A stretch of 64,000 bases of DNA from Gemmatimonas sp. UBA7669 (GCF_002483225.1 NZ_DLHL01000006.1:1-64000); one strand, 5' to 3'. Positions 1 through 9,721 are shown, numbered from the stretch's first letter. Translations and numbers: made by a program. Notes: generated by a model from the letters alone, not told the origin.

Positions 1-28
1 ACCGGTTTTTCAGCACCCTGCTAAAGGT

Positions 29-913
29 TCATCGACGTGAAAGGAGAACGCCGGCGAAAACGGAAGCCTTTAGCAACTCCACTATAGGATGGGTACCTAT
101 GAGGGGCGCAAGCGGAATCCTAACGAACTGTAGTGCTAACGCCCTTACGGCCCAAAGTCTTGACCGACTAGCCTCGAATGCCGCCATTCCCTCGTAGACA
201 CCCTGAGCGAAAGACCTGCGAACTAGGAACCTCAGAGAGTTTCTAGCCGCAGGAAGAACGTGCACAACACCAAGACTTGGGAGCCACTCACCACGAAAGG
301 TCTGGGCTGTCAATTGCGAGAAAAGTGAAGACTCTTCTCCTGGAGTCAAAGCGCCCTCTCGATATCCGTACATTTCGTCAAACGGGAACTGCTGTACCAG
401 ATCAGCACGTATGCACATATTGGCGCCAAACGGGTGCTGGTTGCCTGAAAAGAATCGCCTTGGTTCTCCCAGGTCCAAACCGGAATACAGCCAAGGCAAC
501 ACCTCGAAGACGTGTGAGGTCCAAGTTCGTTCTGGACCCAAGAATCTTGGGATTACTGGGCCACCAAAATAAACTGACGGTCCGGGATCTGATAGAACCG
601 CGATATAGCCCTCGACGAAGTGTGGTTCGACCAATACGTCGTCGTCGAGGTAAAGAACCCATTCGCCACTCGCTTCGACGGCACCACGATTCCGAGCGTT
701 AGAAAGTCCCGGGCGGTCCTCAGTGAGCCAACGGAAGCCAAGAGCGCTCGCGTTATCTCTTAGAAACTCCGGTGTCGAGTCTGTGCTGGCGTTGTTAATG
801 ACGAGTACTTCAACGCTGTCACCAGCACGAAAAGTACTGGCCTTGAGGGAACGGAGCGTCTGTTCCAGAAGTGCCACACGATTCCAGGTACAGATGACGA
901 TAGAAAGAATCAT
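29..913 (-). CDS. Family 2 glycosyltransferase
   Basis: A 294-residue GT-A fold glycosyltransferase. The N-terminus (SIVICTWNR) begins the nucleotide-sugar binding fold, and YLDDDVLV at about residues 87-94 carries the metal-binding DxD-type motif expected of GT2 enzymes. It probably adds one sugar to a lipid-linked polysaccharide repeat at the inner face of the membrane. It starts 6 bases after the stop of the GT4 gene upstream and is the last gene visible in the minus-strand polysaccharide block. Its GC content is visibly lower than that of the citrate synthase region, as in the next three genes, which suggests acquired DNA. Donor and acceptor sugars cannot be read from the sequence. Confidence 0.88.
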   Translation of the reverse strand: MILSIVICTWNRVALLEQTLRSLKASTFRAGDSVEVLVINNASTDSTPEFLRDNASALGFRWLTEDRPGLSNARNRGAVEASGEWVLYLDDDVLVEPHFVEGYIAVLSDPGPSVYFGGPVIPRFLGPERTWTSHVFEVLPWLYSGLDLGEPRRFFSGNQHPFGANMCIRADLVQQFPFDEMYGYREGALTPGEESSLFSQLTAQTFRGEWLPSLGVVHVLPAARNSLRFLVRRSFAQGVYEGMAAFEASRSRLWAVRALALQFVRIPLAPLIGTHPIVELLKASVFAGVLLSRR

Positions 914-919
914 AGCGAC

Positions 920-2098
920 TTAGCGGCCTCTTCCACCTAGCGACTCCGCCAGAGATAGAGCAGACACAAGGCCGTCCACTTGCGAAGTCTCGGTAAATCG
1001 CCGCAGTGTCCGATCTCGCGCTGCTGCCCCAAATCTCCGCCGCAGTTGAGGATCATGTAGGAGTTCGGTGATTGCGTCCGCTAACCCGACAGTGTCACCT
1101 GGGCGGACGAGCCGACCAGTGACTTCAGGATCTACTGCTTCTCTGAGTCCTGGCAAGTCCGAAACGATCAGTGGAATGCCAGACGATGCTAACTCCACCG
1201 AAGAGACGGTAAACGAGTCCCATCCAGTTGAAGCAACTACCCCTATGGAGACGCTCTTGTGGATCTCAGATATGTCAGATCGGTATCCTCCAAACGTAAT
1301 GTAGTCTCTCAGCCGTGGGTCAATTATCCTACCATCCAGCCGCGATTTATCGCTCTCCGTGTTTCCAACAAGGAGGAGGTGAGCATCTGTGATCCCACGC
1401 CTGACAATAGTCTGGAACGCATCAATTAGGACATGGACACCTTTGCGTTCCTCCATATGCCCAGAGAAGAACACGATACTACGATCACGAGGTATGCCAA
1501 ACAAATTGTACGCGTACTCGGAAGTTTCGGCTGAGGGACAATACCTCTCGGTATCGACGCCAATTGGACACACTACAGTGCGCTTAGGTGGAATTGCACT
1601 TCCGAGAACACCTCGCTCTCTCATGCCTTCGGATTCAAAGACAAAAACGTCAGGTCGGTGCTTCGACATTAAGAACTGAAGCCTCCTTGCGGGTCGAAGC
1701 AGCCACGGATATATCGAGCTTATCGACGCCCCCCAGTATGAAACGACATTCTGTATGCAACCACCCCGAAGTGCTGAGTTGATGCTTGCCGAAACTGGCA
1801 GATCGAAAGCAAGGCAAGATCCGATATTTCTCTCGCAAAGCCATCGAGAGAAATCAGCAAGCTGAGCGCTAGAGCTCTGTCGGTAGGCAACCTCGAACAC
1901 CTCTTCGGCGTGCTCGTCTAGAAGCCAAGATCTACCGCCAGAAAGAGAACGATAGCCCAGAAAGATTCTACCACCGGCGCCAAGATGCAGCCTCATGGCA
2001 CGCGCAAATGCGAGCTCCAGATTGCGAATTGCGTAACCCGTATTGCTCTCGCAGTGAAAAAGCAGGAGACCGTTGGGCTTTAGCTTGGAGGGGCTCAT
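920..2098 (-). CDS. Family 4 glycosyltransferase
   Basis: A 392-residue GT-B glycosyltransferase. The C-terminal half has the GT4 signature region: FFSGHMEERKGVHVLIDAF for the donor domain, and SSVELASSGIPLIVSDLPG followed by EAV near the catalytic Glu region. It is a cytoplasmic enzyme likely to build the repeat unit of the exported polysaccharide. It starts 3 bases after the ABC transporter stop and ends 6 bases before the GT2 gene, so the genes are surely co-transcribed. Base composition is less GC-rich than the window core. The sugar specificity is unknown. Confidence 0.88.
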   Translation of the reverse strand: MSPSKLKPNGLLLFHCESNTGYAIRNLELAFARAMRLHLGAGGRIFLGYRSLSGGRSWLLDEHAEEVFEVAYRQSSSAQLADFSRWLCERNIGSCLAFDLPVSASINSALRGGCIQNVVSYWGASISSIYPWLLRPARRLQFLMSKHRPDVFVFESEGMRERGVLGSAIPPKRTVVCPIGVDTERYCPSAETSEYAYNLFGIPRDRSIVFFSGHMEERKGVHVLIDAFQTIVRRGITDAHLLLVGNTESDKSRLDGRIIDPRLRDYITFGGYRSDISEIHKSVSIGVVASTGWDSFTVSSVELASSGIPLIVSDLPGLREAVDPEVTGRLVRPGDTVGLADAITELLHDPQLRRRFGAAARDRTLRRFTETSQVDGLVSALSLAESLGGRGR

Positions 2099-2101
2099 CG
2101 C

Positions 2102-3958
2102 TCAGGTCGAAGAGGCGTGAGCAGCGTCACGCTCCAAAAGTGCCCGGTAGCCTTCGCTTGATTGTGAGAGTTCGCGATGATGCCCTTCGGCTACAACTCG
2201 TCCCTTCTCCATGACTATGAGGTGATCTGAGGCGACAATTGTTGATAGTCGGTGCGTAATCATAATGATCGTGTGGTTGCGCTTCAAATCTACGAGCGTT
2301 CCAATGATCTCTGATTCCGTTTGATTATCCAAAGCTGATGTGGGTTCGTCTAACACCAAGACCTTCGCCTCGCGATAAAGCGCTCTAGCTATGCCAAGGC
2401 GCTGGCGCTGGCCACCACTGAGCCGGGACCCGCGTTCTCCTACGCGAAACTCAACTCCTTCGGCGGTACTTCTGACGAATTCTAGGAGTTGTGCTGCTAC
2501 TAACGCCTTCTGGAGCCGTACGTGATCAACCGGACCCTCTGCCCCAAATACGATGTTGTCCAGGATCGTACCATCGACGATAAAAATTCCTTGAGGAACG
2601 TATCCAATCGAAGCGAGCCAAGCCGAACCAACTTCAGCCAGACTCTTGTCGGCGATTCGCACTTCACCAGACTCTGGGGGCAACAGGCCCAAAAGGATAT
2701 CAGAGAGGGTGCTCTTGCCTGACCCAGAGACTCCAACTATCGCCGTTAGCGCATTTCCTGGTATGTGGGCGCTCACTCTTTCAAGGACGGCGGTACTGGT
2801 GCCAGGGTACTTAAACGAGACGCTATCGACGGTAATGCACTCTGTCGCGCCTATGGAGATGAGCCCCGCATCACGATAGCGCACAGCTCCGTCGTGCGGT
2901 GTAAGAGCGCGGCCGGAAAGTGCGTCAGCAGAGATCTCATCAATTACGGGCAGGTTAGAACGGATCTGCGAGATCGCCTTAAATATTGCTTGTCCAGCCG
3001 GAAGCAGACGGTAGCCTGTTACTGCGAAGAGACTTAGCAATGCGACAACGTTGGCTCGGCTCTCACCCTGATACAGCAGAACTGTAGCAAGAAGTAGCAT
3101 AGACGAGAATGCAATGGTTTCAAGCAGAAAGCGTGGCACATCTCCGAGAACGCCAATTACCGATTCCGATGCGTTCGCGGCTGAGGATGACGCCAAGTAG
3201 GCAACACGATAGTACTCTTCTCGCCCGGCGACTCGTATCTCTTTGAGGCCGCCGAGGCCCTCTGTAAGCAATCGAAGCTTTCTTTGGCCGAGTCGCCATA
3301 CGTTCTCCCCATGTGTGACTAGCTTCGTCCGCACAACAAGAAATAGAATAGCGTAGCCCCCGCCAATCAACCCTCCGAGAAACAGTACAATTAGAGGCTT
3401 GTACAAGGAAAGCCCAACAAAAATCACCAAGGCGATTGCGCCTTGGCTTGTGATGATGAGGGCAGGTTGAAGGACGTTAAACGCGAAGCGCGGTGCACCT
3501 ACAGACACCCTGCTAATTAGGTCGGATGAATTAGTCGAAGCAATCTCTACATAAGGCCGGTACAGATAATAGGTCAGCAGATCTTTCTGGATGGAATGGC
3601 CAACAGAAAGAGAGAACTTATACGTAACCCAAACGGCAGCGGCAGCCATCATATTGGAGAACGCAACCAGCACCATCATAGCGATCGCGAATACAAGAAC
3701 CGCTTGAAGGTCTGTTTCAATGCCCAGCCACTTCACAATCGTAATTGCGAGTTCGTTCTCCTGGAGAACTGTCGGATTAGACAGAAGTGCGAGGAAAGGC
3801 GCGACAGATCCTGCGCCCAAGACTTGCAACATCGCCACTAGGACGAAGAAGAGCTGGATGGCCACAAAGAGTCTCTTTTGTCTGGAAGACAGAAGAGCAA
3901 GCATCTGCTTGATTCGTGGACCCGAATCTTCTCTGTTTGAACGCTCGGTCACAACCAA
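2102..3958 (-). CDS. ABC transporter, fused permease and ATPase (oligosaccharide/lipid flippase type)
   Basis: A 618-residue half-transporter in the MsbA/PglK style. About 340 residues of six membrane segments are followed by an ATPase domain with Walker A GVSGSGKST, signature LSGGQRQR, Walker B VLVLDEPTSALD and H-loop ITHRLSTI. It should work as a homodimer in the inner membrane. Set among glycosyltransferases and deacetylases, it most likely flips a lipid-linked oligosaccharide or exports a glycan; a lipid A or drug role is a weaker alternative. Its start overlaps the end of the deacetylase gene by 10 bases, which indicates translational coupling. Confidence 0.9.
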   Translation of the reverse strand: MVVTERSNREDSGPRIKQMLALLSSRQKRLFVAIQLFFVLVAMLQVLGAGSVAPFLALLSNPTVLQENELAITIVKWLGIETDLQAVLVFAIAMMVLVAFSNMMAAAAVWVTYKFSLSVGHSIQKDLLTYYLYRPYVEIASTNSSDLISRVSVGAPRFAFNVLQPALIITSQGAIALVIFVGLSLYKPLIVLFLGGLIGGGYAILFLVVRTKLVTHGENVWRLGQRKLRLLTEGLGGLKEIRVAGREEYYRVAYLASSSAANASESVIGVLGDVPRFLLETIAFSSMLLLATVLLYQGESRANVVALLSLFAVTGYRLLPAGQAIFKAISQIRSNLPVIDEISADALSGRALTPHDGAVRYRDAGLISIGATECITVDSVSFKYPGTSTAVLERVSAHIPGNALTAIVGVSGSGKSTLSDILLGLLPPESGEVRIADKSLAEVGSAWLASIGYVPQGIFIVDGTILDNIVFGAEGPVDHVRLQKALVAAQLLEFVRSTAEGVEFRVGERGSRLSGGQRQRLGIARALYREAKVLVLDEPTSALDNQTESEIIGTLVDLKRNHTIIMITHRLSTIVASDHLIVMEKGRVVAEGHHRELSQSSEGYRALLERDAAHASST

Positions 3959-4806
3959 CCCCGTAGCTTAGCTAGAAAACGGTCGCGCCCCACAGCGGAT
4001 GGCACATTCCAGCGAGGGACGGCAAAGGTCGGAACGTTGCCGCGTCGAAACCATCCCCCATGAACGAGGAGCCCAGCAGCAGCATGCGGTTCAGCCATCA
4101 ATCGTTCTGCGTTTCGTGGGGCCAGTCCATACGGATAAGCGACCACATTCAGAAACTGAGTGGGGAAGCGGGTCTCCAGCCACGCCCTTCCCTTTGAAAT
4201 CTCAAGCGAAACCTCGTCGTCGGAAAGACTGCGTAGATTCGGGTGCGAGTACGTATGATTTCCGAATGTGGCATACTTGGATCCTCGCAATGCAAGCAGG
4301 TCAGACTCAGTGCCTATCTGTGGTAGGCACAAGCTACTAGACGTTGCCAAGCGATGTCGGGCACGCCCCTTCTGATCCCAAAGGAAAGTCTGGCGATGAG
4401 AGATAGTCCATTGGCCCTTTGATGAGCGCTCGTCCCACACTGGAATCGTCCCAAGAAGCCCGGGAGCGACAAAAACGGTGAAGGGGTATCCGAGTGTCTC
4501 GCATACTGATGCGCCGAGAGTTAGCGCACCGAGATATGCGTCGTCGAACGTGATGGCCACTCGCGCAGAACGCGTGTCGCTCACCCGCAACACTTCTTCA
4601 AGTGAAACTACATCGAAATGCCGACCGACCGTGCTGAGCTGATTGTGTAGCGATTCGTGTGAAATGTGTAAGCCGCGCTCGCCCTCAGATTCCCTACCTT
4701 CCTGCACGCCGTGATACGCTAGAATGAAACTCCCGGAGTTTGGGACTCGCATCGGGAGTTGGCAAAGGAATTTACATGCTACACGTTTCGCAAACTCCCG
4801 AATCAA
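3949..4806 (-). CDS. Polysaccharide deacetylase (NodB/CE4 family)
   Basis: A CE4-type deacetylase of about 285 residues. The first metal motif is ITFDDAYLGAL and the second is FGNHTYSHPNL (HxxxH-type zinc ligands). An in-frame ATG exists further upstream (4947) but would run 145 bases into the FemAB-like gene. I chose the TTG at 4806, which overlaps the upstream stop as TTGA; the ATG at 4752 is the other reasonable start. The enzyme would remove N-acetyl groups from a polysaccharide. It overlaps the ABC transporter by 10 bases. Its GC content is low, like its downstream neighbours. Confidence 0.82.
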   Translation of the reverse strand: MIREFAKRVACKFLCQLPMRVPNSGSFILAYHGVQEGRESEGERGLHISHESLHNQLSTVGRHFDVVSLEEVLRVSDTRSARVAITFDDAYLGALTLGASVCETLGYPFTVFVAPGLLGTIPVWDERSSKGQWTISHRQTFLWDQKGRARHRLATSSSLCLPQIGTESDLLALRGSKYATFGNHTYSHPNLRSLSDDEVSLEISKGRAWLETRFPTQFLNVVAYPYGLAPRNAERLMAEPHAAAGLLVHGGWFRRGNVPTFAVPRWNVPSAVGRDRFLAKLRGWL

Positions 4807-5837
4807 GGAAGCCCCCGGATCAATAGAGCCCCAAGCGGCCCCGTAACTTGTAGTGGTACACGCTTCCAAACCTCGATGGCTAGCCCGAATCCTTTTTCGG
4901 TAGGTACTGGGAGGGAGCTGCTGGTTGAATCCGCTGAGTGTACCCAAGGCAAGGATTCATCGCGGCCGCCCCATTGAAGCTTAAACTTGTGCGTCCCAGA
5001 CCCCGCCGTGCATCGGCCAAAGTTGAACACATCAAAGCCCTGCTCGCACGCGCGTCGAATGAAGGCACCGTACAAGGTCATGTTTGGCGAGATCTTCTGA
5101 TAGCGCCGCAGTGCCGACGCCCACGAAATCTCCACTTCACGACCGTTCTCAATACCGAAGCCCCCGGCCACCGGCGTGTCGCCCATGTAGGCCACGCCAA
5201 TCCAGGCCCGCTCACCCAGCGCATCAGCCAGGCGCTCAAAGAAGCGCAGCCCATGTGCCGGCGACCCGAGATCGCGCATGTGCTCCGTGAACACCTTGTG
5301 GTATGCCGCCGCATGCTCGCGCCCGAACTTCACCACCAGGCCTTCCTTCTCGCCGCGCCGCACCTGGCTGCGCAGCTTGCTGTCAAAACGCTTGAAGGTG
5401 GCCTCATAGTCGCCGGGCACGAGGTCCAGCAGCACCGTAATCTTGCGGTTCACCGGCACCAGGCTGTCGGTGGCCACCGGTTGCCGCGTGCGCAGCTCCA
5501 CCAGCTTGGCGCCTTGCGCCAGGTCGGCCGCCGCCGCCGTAAGTGCACGCTCTCCCTCGGCGTCAGACAGAGGCCCGCCGTAGCTCACATAGGGCAGCGA
5601 CACGAGATAATGCCCAAACACCAGGGACTTGACCCGCACCAGCGGCAACACGCCGGCCAGCTCGCCGCCACGCCTGGCAATCAGGTACGGGCAATCATGC
5701 CCGTACACATCGCGGTACACGCCCCGCCACTCCCAGCGGTGAAACGTGCTGCCATGCACATGGGCGTCCACGAAGGCGTTCCACGCCATCGCGTCCGCGT
5801 CTGTGGCTTGCGATATGATCAACGGGAGTGCGCTCAT
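4803..5837 (-). CDS. FemAB/GNAT-like protein of the exosortase (PEP-CTERM) type
   Basis: A 344-residue protein with the double-GNAT FemAB architecture. It contains the motif region RSQVRRGEKEGLVV near the middle and FNFGRCTAGSGTHKFKLQWG near the C-terminus, typical of the FemAB-related proteins found with XrtA-type exosortases. The family transfers aminoacyl or acyl groups; the substrate in these loci is not known. Its ATG overlaps the stop of the adjacent XrtA-type deacetylase as ATGA. The last 150 bases or so are much less GC-rich than the rest, so the gene straddles a composition boundary. Family assignment is good, exact function unknown. Confidence 0.83.
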   Translation of the reverse strand: MSALPLIISQATDADAMAWNAFVDAHVHGSTFHRWEWRGVYRDVYGHDCPYLIARRGGELAGVLPLVRVKSLVFGHYLVSLPYVSYGGPLSDAEGERALTAAAADLAQGAKLVELRTRQPVATDSLVPVNRKITVLLDLVPGDYEATFKRFDSKLRSQVRRGEKEGLVVKFGREHAAAYHKVFTEHMRDLGSPAHGLRFFERLADALGERAWIGVAYMGDTPVAGGFGIENGREVEISWASALRRYQKISPNMTLYGAFIRRACEQGFDVFNFGRCTAGSGTHKFKLQWGGRDESLPWVHSADSTSSSLPVPTEKGFGLAIEVWKRVPLQVTGPLGALLIRGLP

Positions 5838-6703
5838 GAAGCGGCAAAGAGCTCGCGAAAGGAAACGAAGTCAAAGCGCCGCAGCAGTACCTCCAGCTGC
5901 GTCGCACACTGATCGAGCCCCCGGTAGTGACGCACGCGCGTGAGCGCGCCCACGGCCAGCCGAGGCTGGCCCGGGTCCACCTCCCAGGGATGCAAGTAAA
6001 AGACCGCAGGGCGCCCGTGGCGTAACACCTGCGCGAGGCCGGTTTGCGTGACCCACGCGGGGAACTGCCGGAACCAGCCACCACCCGCCACCGGCACCTT
6101 GAAGCCCGCAATGGGCCACACCGCCGGCGGATACTCATGCAGCGGGCCAGCCGGTGTACTCAGCACGTGCGGCGCCACATCGGCCACGGCAGACCCATAG
6201 CCTCGGCGCGCAATGGGAAAACGGCTGGAGTCGTAGGTGTAGCCCTCCTCCACCAGGACCCGGGCTGCCCAGGGCACTTCGTCGGTCAGCGAAAAGCTGG
6301 GTGCCCTGTAGCCGCGCACCGCCGTGCCCGATGCGTCTTCCAGCACGGCCCGGGCCCGTCGTACATCCTCGCGAAACTCCGACTCACTGACGGTGGGAAT
6401 GCGCTGGTGCCAGTAACCATGACTGGCCACCTCATGCCCCTGCTGTGCAATGCGCCGAATCAACGCCGGGAATCGCTCGGCCACCCATCCCAACGTAAAG
6501 AAGGTGCCGCGGGCGCCCGTGTCGGCACAGAGCTGCAGCAGGCGGTCGGTGTTGCGCTCCACCCGCGACTCCAATTGCTCCCACTGCGAGCGCGCTACAT
6601 GCGGTTCGAAGGCATTCACCTGGAACCAGTCTTCCACGTCCACCGTGAACACCGGCAGCGCCCGCCCGAAACCGGGCGGACGCAGCGTAGGGTCGGTGTT
6701 CAC
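5834..6703 (-). CDS. Polysaccharide deacetylase, XrtA/PEP-CTERM-associated type
   Basis: A 289-residue CE4 deacetylase. It opens with VFTVDVEDWFQVN, the variant of the first catalytic motif seen in exosortase-linked deacetylases, and has GHEVASHGYWHQR for the zinc-binding histidines. The C-terminal part (FYLHPWEVDPGQPR) is the extra region of this subfamily. It should deacetylate the exopolysaccharide that accompanies PEP-CTERM protein sorting. It begins 35 bases after the citrate synthase stop and is followed with ATGA overlap by the FemAB-like gene. No separate promoter is obvious; it may be read through from gltA or start inside that gene's 3' end. Confidence 0.9.
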   Translation of the reverse strand: MNTDPTLRPPGFGRALPVFTVDVEDWFQVNAFEPHVARSQWEQLESRVERNTDRLLQLCADTGARGTFFTLGWVAERFPALIRRIAQQGHEVASHGYWHQRIPTVSESEFREDVRRARAVLEDASGTAVRGYRAPSFSLTDEVPWAARVLVEEGYTYDSSRFPIARRGYGSAVADVAPHVLSTPAGPLHEYPPAVWPIAGFKVPVAGGGWFRQFPAWVTQTGLAQVLRHGRPAVFYLHPWEVDPGQPRLAVGALTRVRHYRGLDQCATQLEVLLRRFDFVSFRELFAAS

Positions 6704-6738
6704 GGCGCGTTCTGCACTAGCGCAGCCTCAATCCCTTC

Positions 6739-8109
6739 TCACTTGCGGATGCTGTCCTTGCGCGCTCTCGGGAACTTGTCCGACAGCGGGTTCACGTACT
6801 CGCGCTCGCCGTGGCCAATGTAGATCTGCCGAGGACGGGCGATCTTCTGCTCCTTGTCGAGAATCATCTCCTCCCACTGCGCCAGCCAGCCCGACACACG
6901 CGCCACCGCAAACAGCACGGTGAAGAAGTCGGTGGGGAAGGCCATGGAGCGATAGATGAGCCCCGTATAGAAGTCCACGTTGGGGTACAGCTTGCGGGCA
7001 ATGAAGTAGTCGTCGGACAGGGCAATGCGCTCGAGCTCGAGTGCAATCTCCAGGTCCTTGTCCATGCCCACCTGCGCAAACACCTCGTCGGCCAACTTCT
7101 TCACAATGCGCGCGCGGGGGTCGTAGCTCTTGTACACACGGTGGCCAAAGCCCATCAGGCGCTCGCCCTTGCCGCTCTTCACGCCTTCGATGAAGGCCGG
7201 CACGTTCTTCACATCACCAATCTCGGTGATCATGCGCAGTACGGCTTCGTTGGCGCCGCCATGCAACGGGCCAAACAGCGCGGCAATGCCGGCAGCCACC
7301 GCCGAGAAGGGATCCACGTGCGAAGAGCCCACGGCGCGCACGGCGTTGGTGCTGCAGTTCTGCTCGTGATCGGCGTGCAGAATGAACAGCACCTCCAGCG
7401 CCTTCACGAACACCGGGTTGGCCTCGTACTTGGGCTCCGACATGCGCGCCACCATGGAGAGGAAGTTCTCCGTGTAGCTCAGGTCGTTGTCCGGGTAGAT
7501 GAAGGGCAGGCCCTTCACATGACGATAGGCAAACGCGGCAATGGTGGGCAGCTTGGCGAGCAGGCGAATGGTGCTGATGTAGCGCTGCTGCGGGTCGTGA
7601 ATGTCACGCGCCTCCGGATAGAAGCTGGACAGGGCCGCCGTGGCGCTGCACAGCATGCTCATGGGATGCGCGTCGTAGCGGAAGCCTTCGAGGAACTTGC
7701 GGATGTTCTCATGCACGTACGTGTGGTACGTGATGTCGTGCACCCAGGCGTCGTACTGCTTCTGGTCGGGCAGTTCACCATTGCGCAGCAGGTACGCCAC
7801 TTCGAGGAAGGTGGCGTTCTCCGCCAGCTGCTCGATGGGATAGCCGCGATAGCGCAGAATGCCCTTGTCGCCATCGATGAACGTGATGGCGCTGCGGCAC
7901 GAGGCCGTGTTCATGAACGCCGGATCGTAGCTCAGCAGGCCGAACTCGTCGGGCTCACGCTTGACGGCGCGCAGGTCCATGGCGCGCATGTAGGTGTCGC
8001 CTTCCGGCCCTTCGGTGCGCACGGCGGCGCTGTAGGTGGAGCCGGTGCGGTTATCGCGGAGCTCGAGCGTATCGGCGGCCGCGGCGGGGGCAGAACTGGG
8101 CTGGCTCAT
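6739..8109 (-). CDS. gltA: Citrate synthase
   Basis: A 456-residue hexameric-type citrate synthase, which condenses oxaloacetate and acetyl-CoA to citrate in the cytoplasm as the entry step of the TCA cycle. Visible hallmarks are FIDGDKGILRYRGYPIEQLA near the N-terminus, the histidine motif GPLHGGANE, the active-site block MGFGHRVYKSYDPRA, and a C-terminal arginine region (ARPRQIYIGH). Length and motifs match the family throughout. It is a housekeeping gene placed between the polysaccharide genes and the sigma-54 regulator; its promoter should lie in the 115 bases upstream. Confidence 0.97.
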   Translation of the reverse strand: MSQPSSAPAAAADTLELRDNRTGSTYSAAVRTEGPEGDTYMRAMDLRAVKREPDEFGLLSYDPAFMNTASCRSAITFIDGDKGILRYRGYPIEQLAENATFLEVAYLLRNGELPDQKQYDAWVHDITYHTYVHENIRKFLEGFRYDAHPMSMLCSATAALSSFYPEARDIHDPQQRYISTIRLLAKLPTIAAFAYRHVKGLPFIYPDNDLSYTENFLSMVARMSEPKYEANPVFVKALEVLFILHADHEQNCSTNAVRAVGSSHVDPFSAVAAGIAALFGPLHGGANEAVLRMITEIGDVKNVPAFIEGVKSGKGERLMGFGHRVYKSYDPRARIVKKLADEVFAQVGMDKDLEIALELERIALSDDYFIARKLYPNVDFYTGLIYRSMAFPTDFFTVLFAVARVSGWLAQWEEMILDKEQKIARPRQIYIGHGEREYVNPLSDKFPRARKDSIRK

Positions 8110-8224
8110 GAGAATACGACGTTCTGGGAGTGTCTCGGGGCGGTGCCGGCCACGCCGGCTCGTTCCTGTAAGGTAAATGCCTGCACGGGGCTATGCGCCC
8201 GCCAGTCCTGGTCCGTTCCGGGGA

Positions 8225-9721
8225 CTAATCCACCACGCCGGACAGCGCGTCCCGCCGGAAGCCGTGCTTCTCCATGAGGCGGTAGAGCGTGGTCCGGTCG
8301 ATGCCGGCCAGACGCGCTGCCTTGGACATGTTCCCACCCGCTCGACTGGTCAGCCGCGAGAGATATTCCTTCTCGAAATGCGCGATGAGGTTGTCCTTGG
8401 CCACGTGGAAGGCATCGTTCATGATGTTGGCCGGCAGACCTGTTTCCGCCTGTCCGCCCTCCAGCGGGCCGTCGTCGTACACCGGAATGTCATCGGGCGT
8501 GATGGGCCGTCCTGCGTCGGCCACCACGGCCACATGTTCAATGACGTTCTGCAACTCGCGCACATTGCCCCGCCAGGGCCGCGTCTGCAGATAGGCCATG
8601 GTATCGGCGTCAAAGCCCGGCGCCGGTGCACCGCTGGCGCGGTGGCGCTCCCAGGAGCGCTTGAGGAAGAACTCGGCCAGCAGCGGAATGTCTTCCACGC
8701 GCTTGCGAAGAGGCGGCAGCTTGATGGGCACCACGCGCAGGCGGTAGAACAGGTCCTCGCGCAGAATGCCCTGCTGCACGGCCTCCTGCGGGTCGCGGTT
8801 GGTGGCGGAAATGAAGCGCACGTCCACCACGGCATCCTGCGTTTCGCTGCCCAGTCGGCGTACCACGCCGTCCTGCAGCACGCGCAGCAGCTTGGCCTGC
8901 AGCGGCTGCTGCATTTCGGTGAGCTCGTCGAGAAACAGCGTGCCGCCGTTGGCCACTTCCAGCAGGCCGGCCTTGTCGCGATCGGCGCCGGTGAAGGCGC
9001 CCTTGCGATAGCCGAACATTTCCGACTCGAGCAGGTTGTCGGGCAGGGCCGCGCAGTTCACGGGCACCAGCTTGCGCTGGGCGCGCCGGCTGTGTTTGTG
9101 GATGAACTGGGCGATCATTTCCTTGCCCGTCCCGCTTTCGCCACTGATCATCACGCTGGCATCAGTGCCGGCCACTTTCTGGGCCAGGTCCACGGCCTTG
9201 CGGAAGGCGGCGGACACCCCCAGCAGGCTGAAAGTGTCGCCGCTGTTGCTGGGGGTGAGCAGGGAGCCCGGCTTGATGGCTTCGCGCGGCTCGCGCGAGG
9301 CGGCCGAGGCGTGGGCGGCGCGGCCGACCAGCACCTGCAGGTGGCTGGCACTGAAGGGCTTGGGCAGGTAGTCCCAGGCGCCGGCGCGCAGGGCCTCGAT
9401 GCTGCTGGCCACGGTGGGATTGCCGGTCATGACCACCACAATCACGCCCTTGTGGGCCTCCACGGCCGCCTTGAGCACCTCCATGCCGGAGATGGGCGTC
9501 ATGTAGAGGTCCACGAGCACGAGGTCAAAGCGCTTGCGCTTGACGAGGTCGAGGGCCTCTTCGCCGCGGCCGGTGGAGCTGACCTGGTGGCCATCCATCT
9601 GGAGGACCGAGGCGCAGCCTTCCCGCAGGGTGCGATCGTCGTCCACTACGAGGATGCGCAGGCCCGTCCCCTTGTCGGGGATGGGTGGCGAGCCGGCGTC
9701 GGCGAGGAAGGGTTCGGTCAT
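8225..9721 (-). CDS. Sigma-54-dependent response regulator (NtrC family, PrsR-like)
   Basis: A 498-residue activator with three domains. A receiver spans about residues 22-135, with phosphoacceptor D71 in LVLVDLYMTP. An AAA+ domain spans about 165-390, with Walker A GESGTGKE at 194-201 and the sigma-54 contact motif GAFTGA at 241-246. A Fis-type helix-turn-helix lies at the C-terminus (NMSKAARLAGIDRTTLYRL). I chose the ATG at 9721 rather than 9859 because homology begins just after it. Known PEP-CTERM loci carry a regulator of this type, PrsR. The sigma-54 promoter in front of the PEP-CTERM gene at 16363-16379 makes this the obvious candidate activator. No partner PrsK kinase is in the window. 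Confidence 0.9.
   Translation of the reverse strand: MTEPFLADAGSPPIPDKGTGLRILVVDDDRTLREGCASVLQMDGHQVSSTGRGEEALDLVKRKRFDLVLVDLYMTPISGMEVLKAAVEAHKGVIVVVMTGNPTVASSIEALRAGAWDYLPKPFSASHLQVLVGRAAHASAASREPREAIKPGSLLTPSNSGDTFSLLGVSAAFRKAVDLAQKVAGTDASVMISGESGTGKEMIAQFIHKHSRRAQRKLVPVNCAALPDNLLESEMFGYRKGAFTGADRDKAGLLEVANGGTLFLDELTEMQQPLQAKLLRVLQDGVVRRLGSETQDAVVDVRFISATNRDPQEAVQQGILREDLFYRLRVVPIKLPPLRKRVEDIPLLAEFFLKRSWERHRASGAPAPGFDADTMAYLQTRPWRGNVRELQNVIEHVAVVADAGRPITPDDIPVYDDGPLEGGQAETGLPANIMNDAFHVAKDNLIAHFEKEYLSRLTSRAGGNMSKAARLAGIDRTTLYRLMEKHGFRRDALSGVVD

Noticed and set aside
6811..8277. A 488-codon open frame antisense to citrate synthase
   Set aside because: Its sequence is His/Val/Gly-rich with no similarity, and the opposite strand encodes a full citrate synthase.
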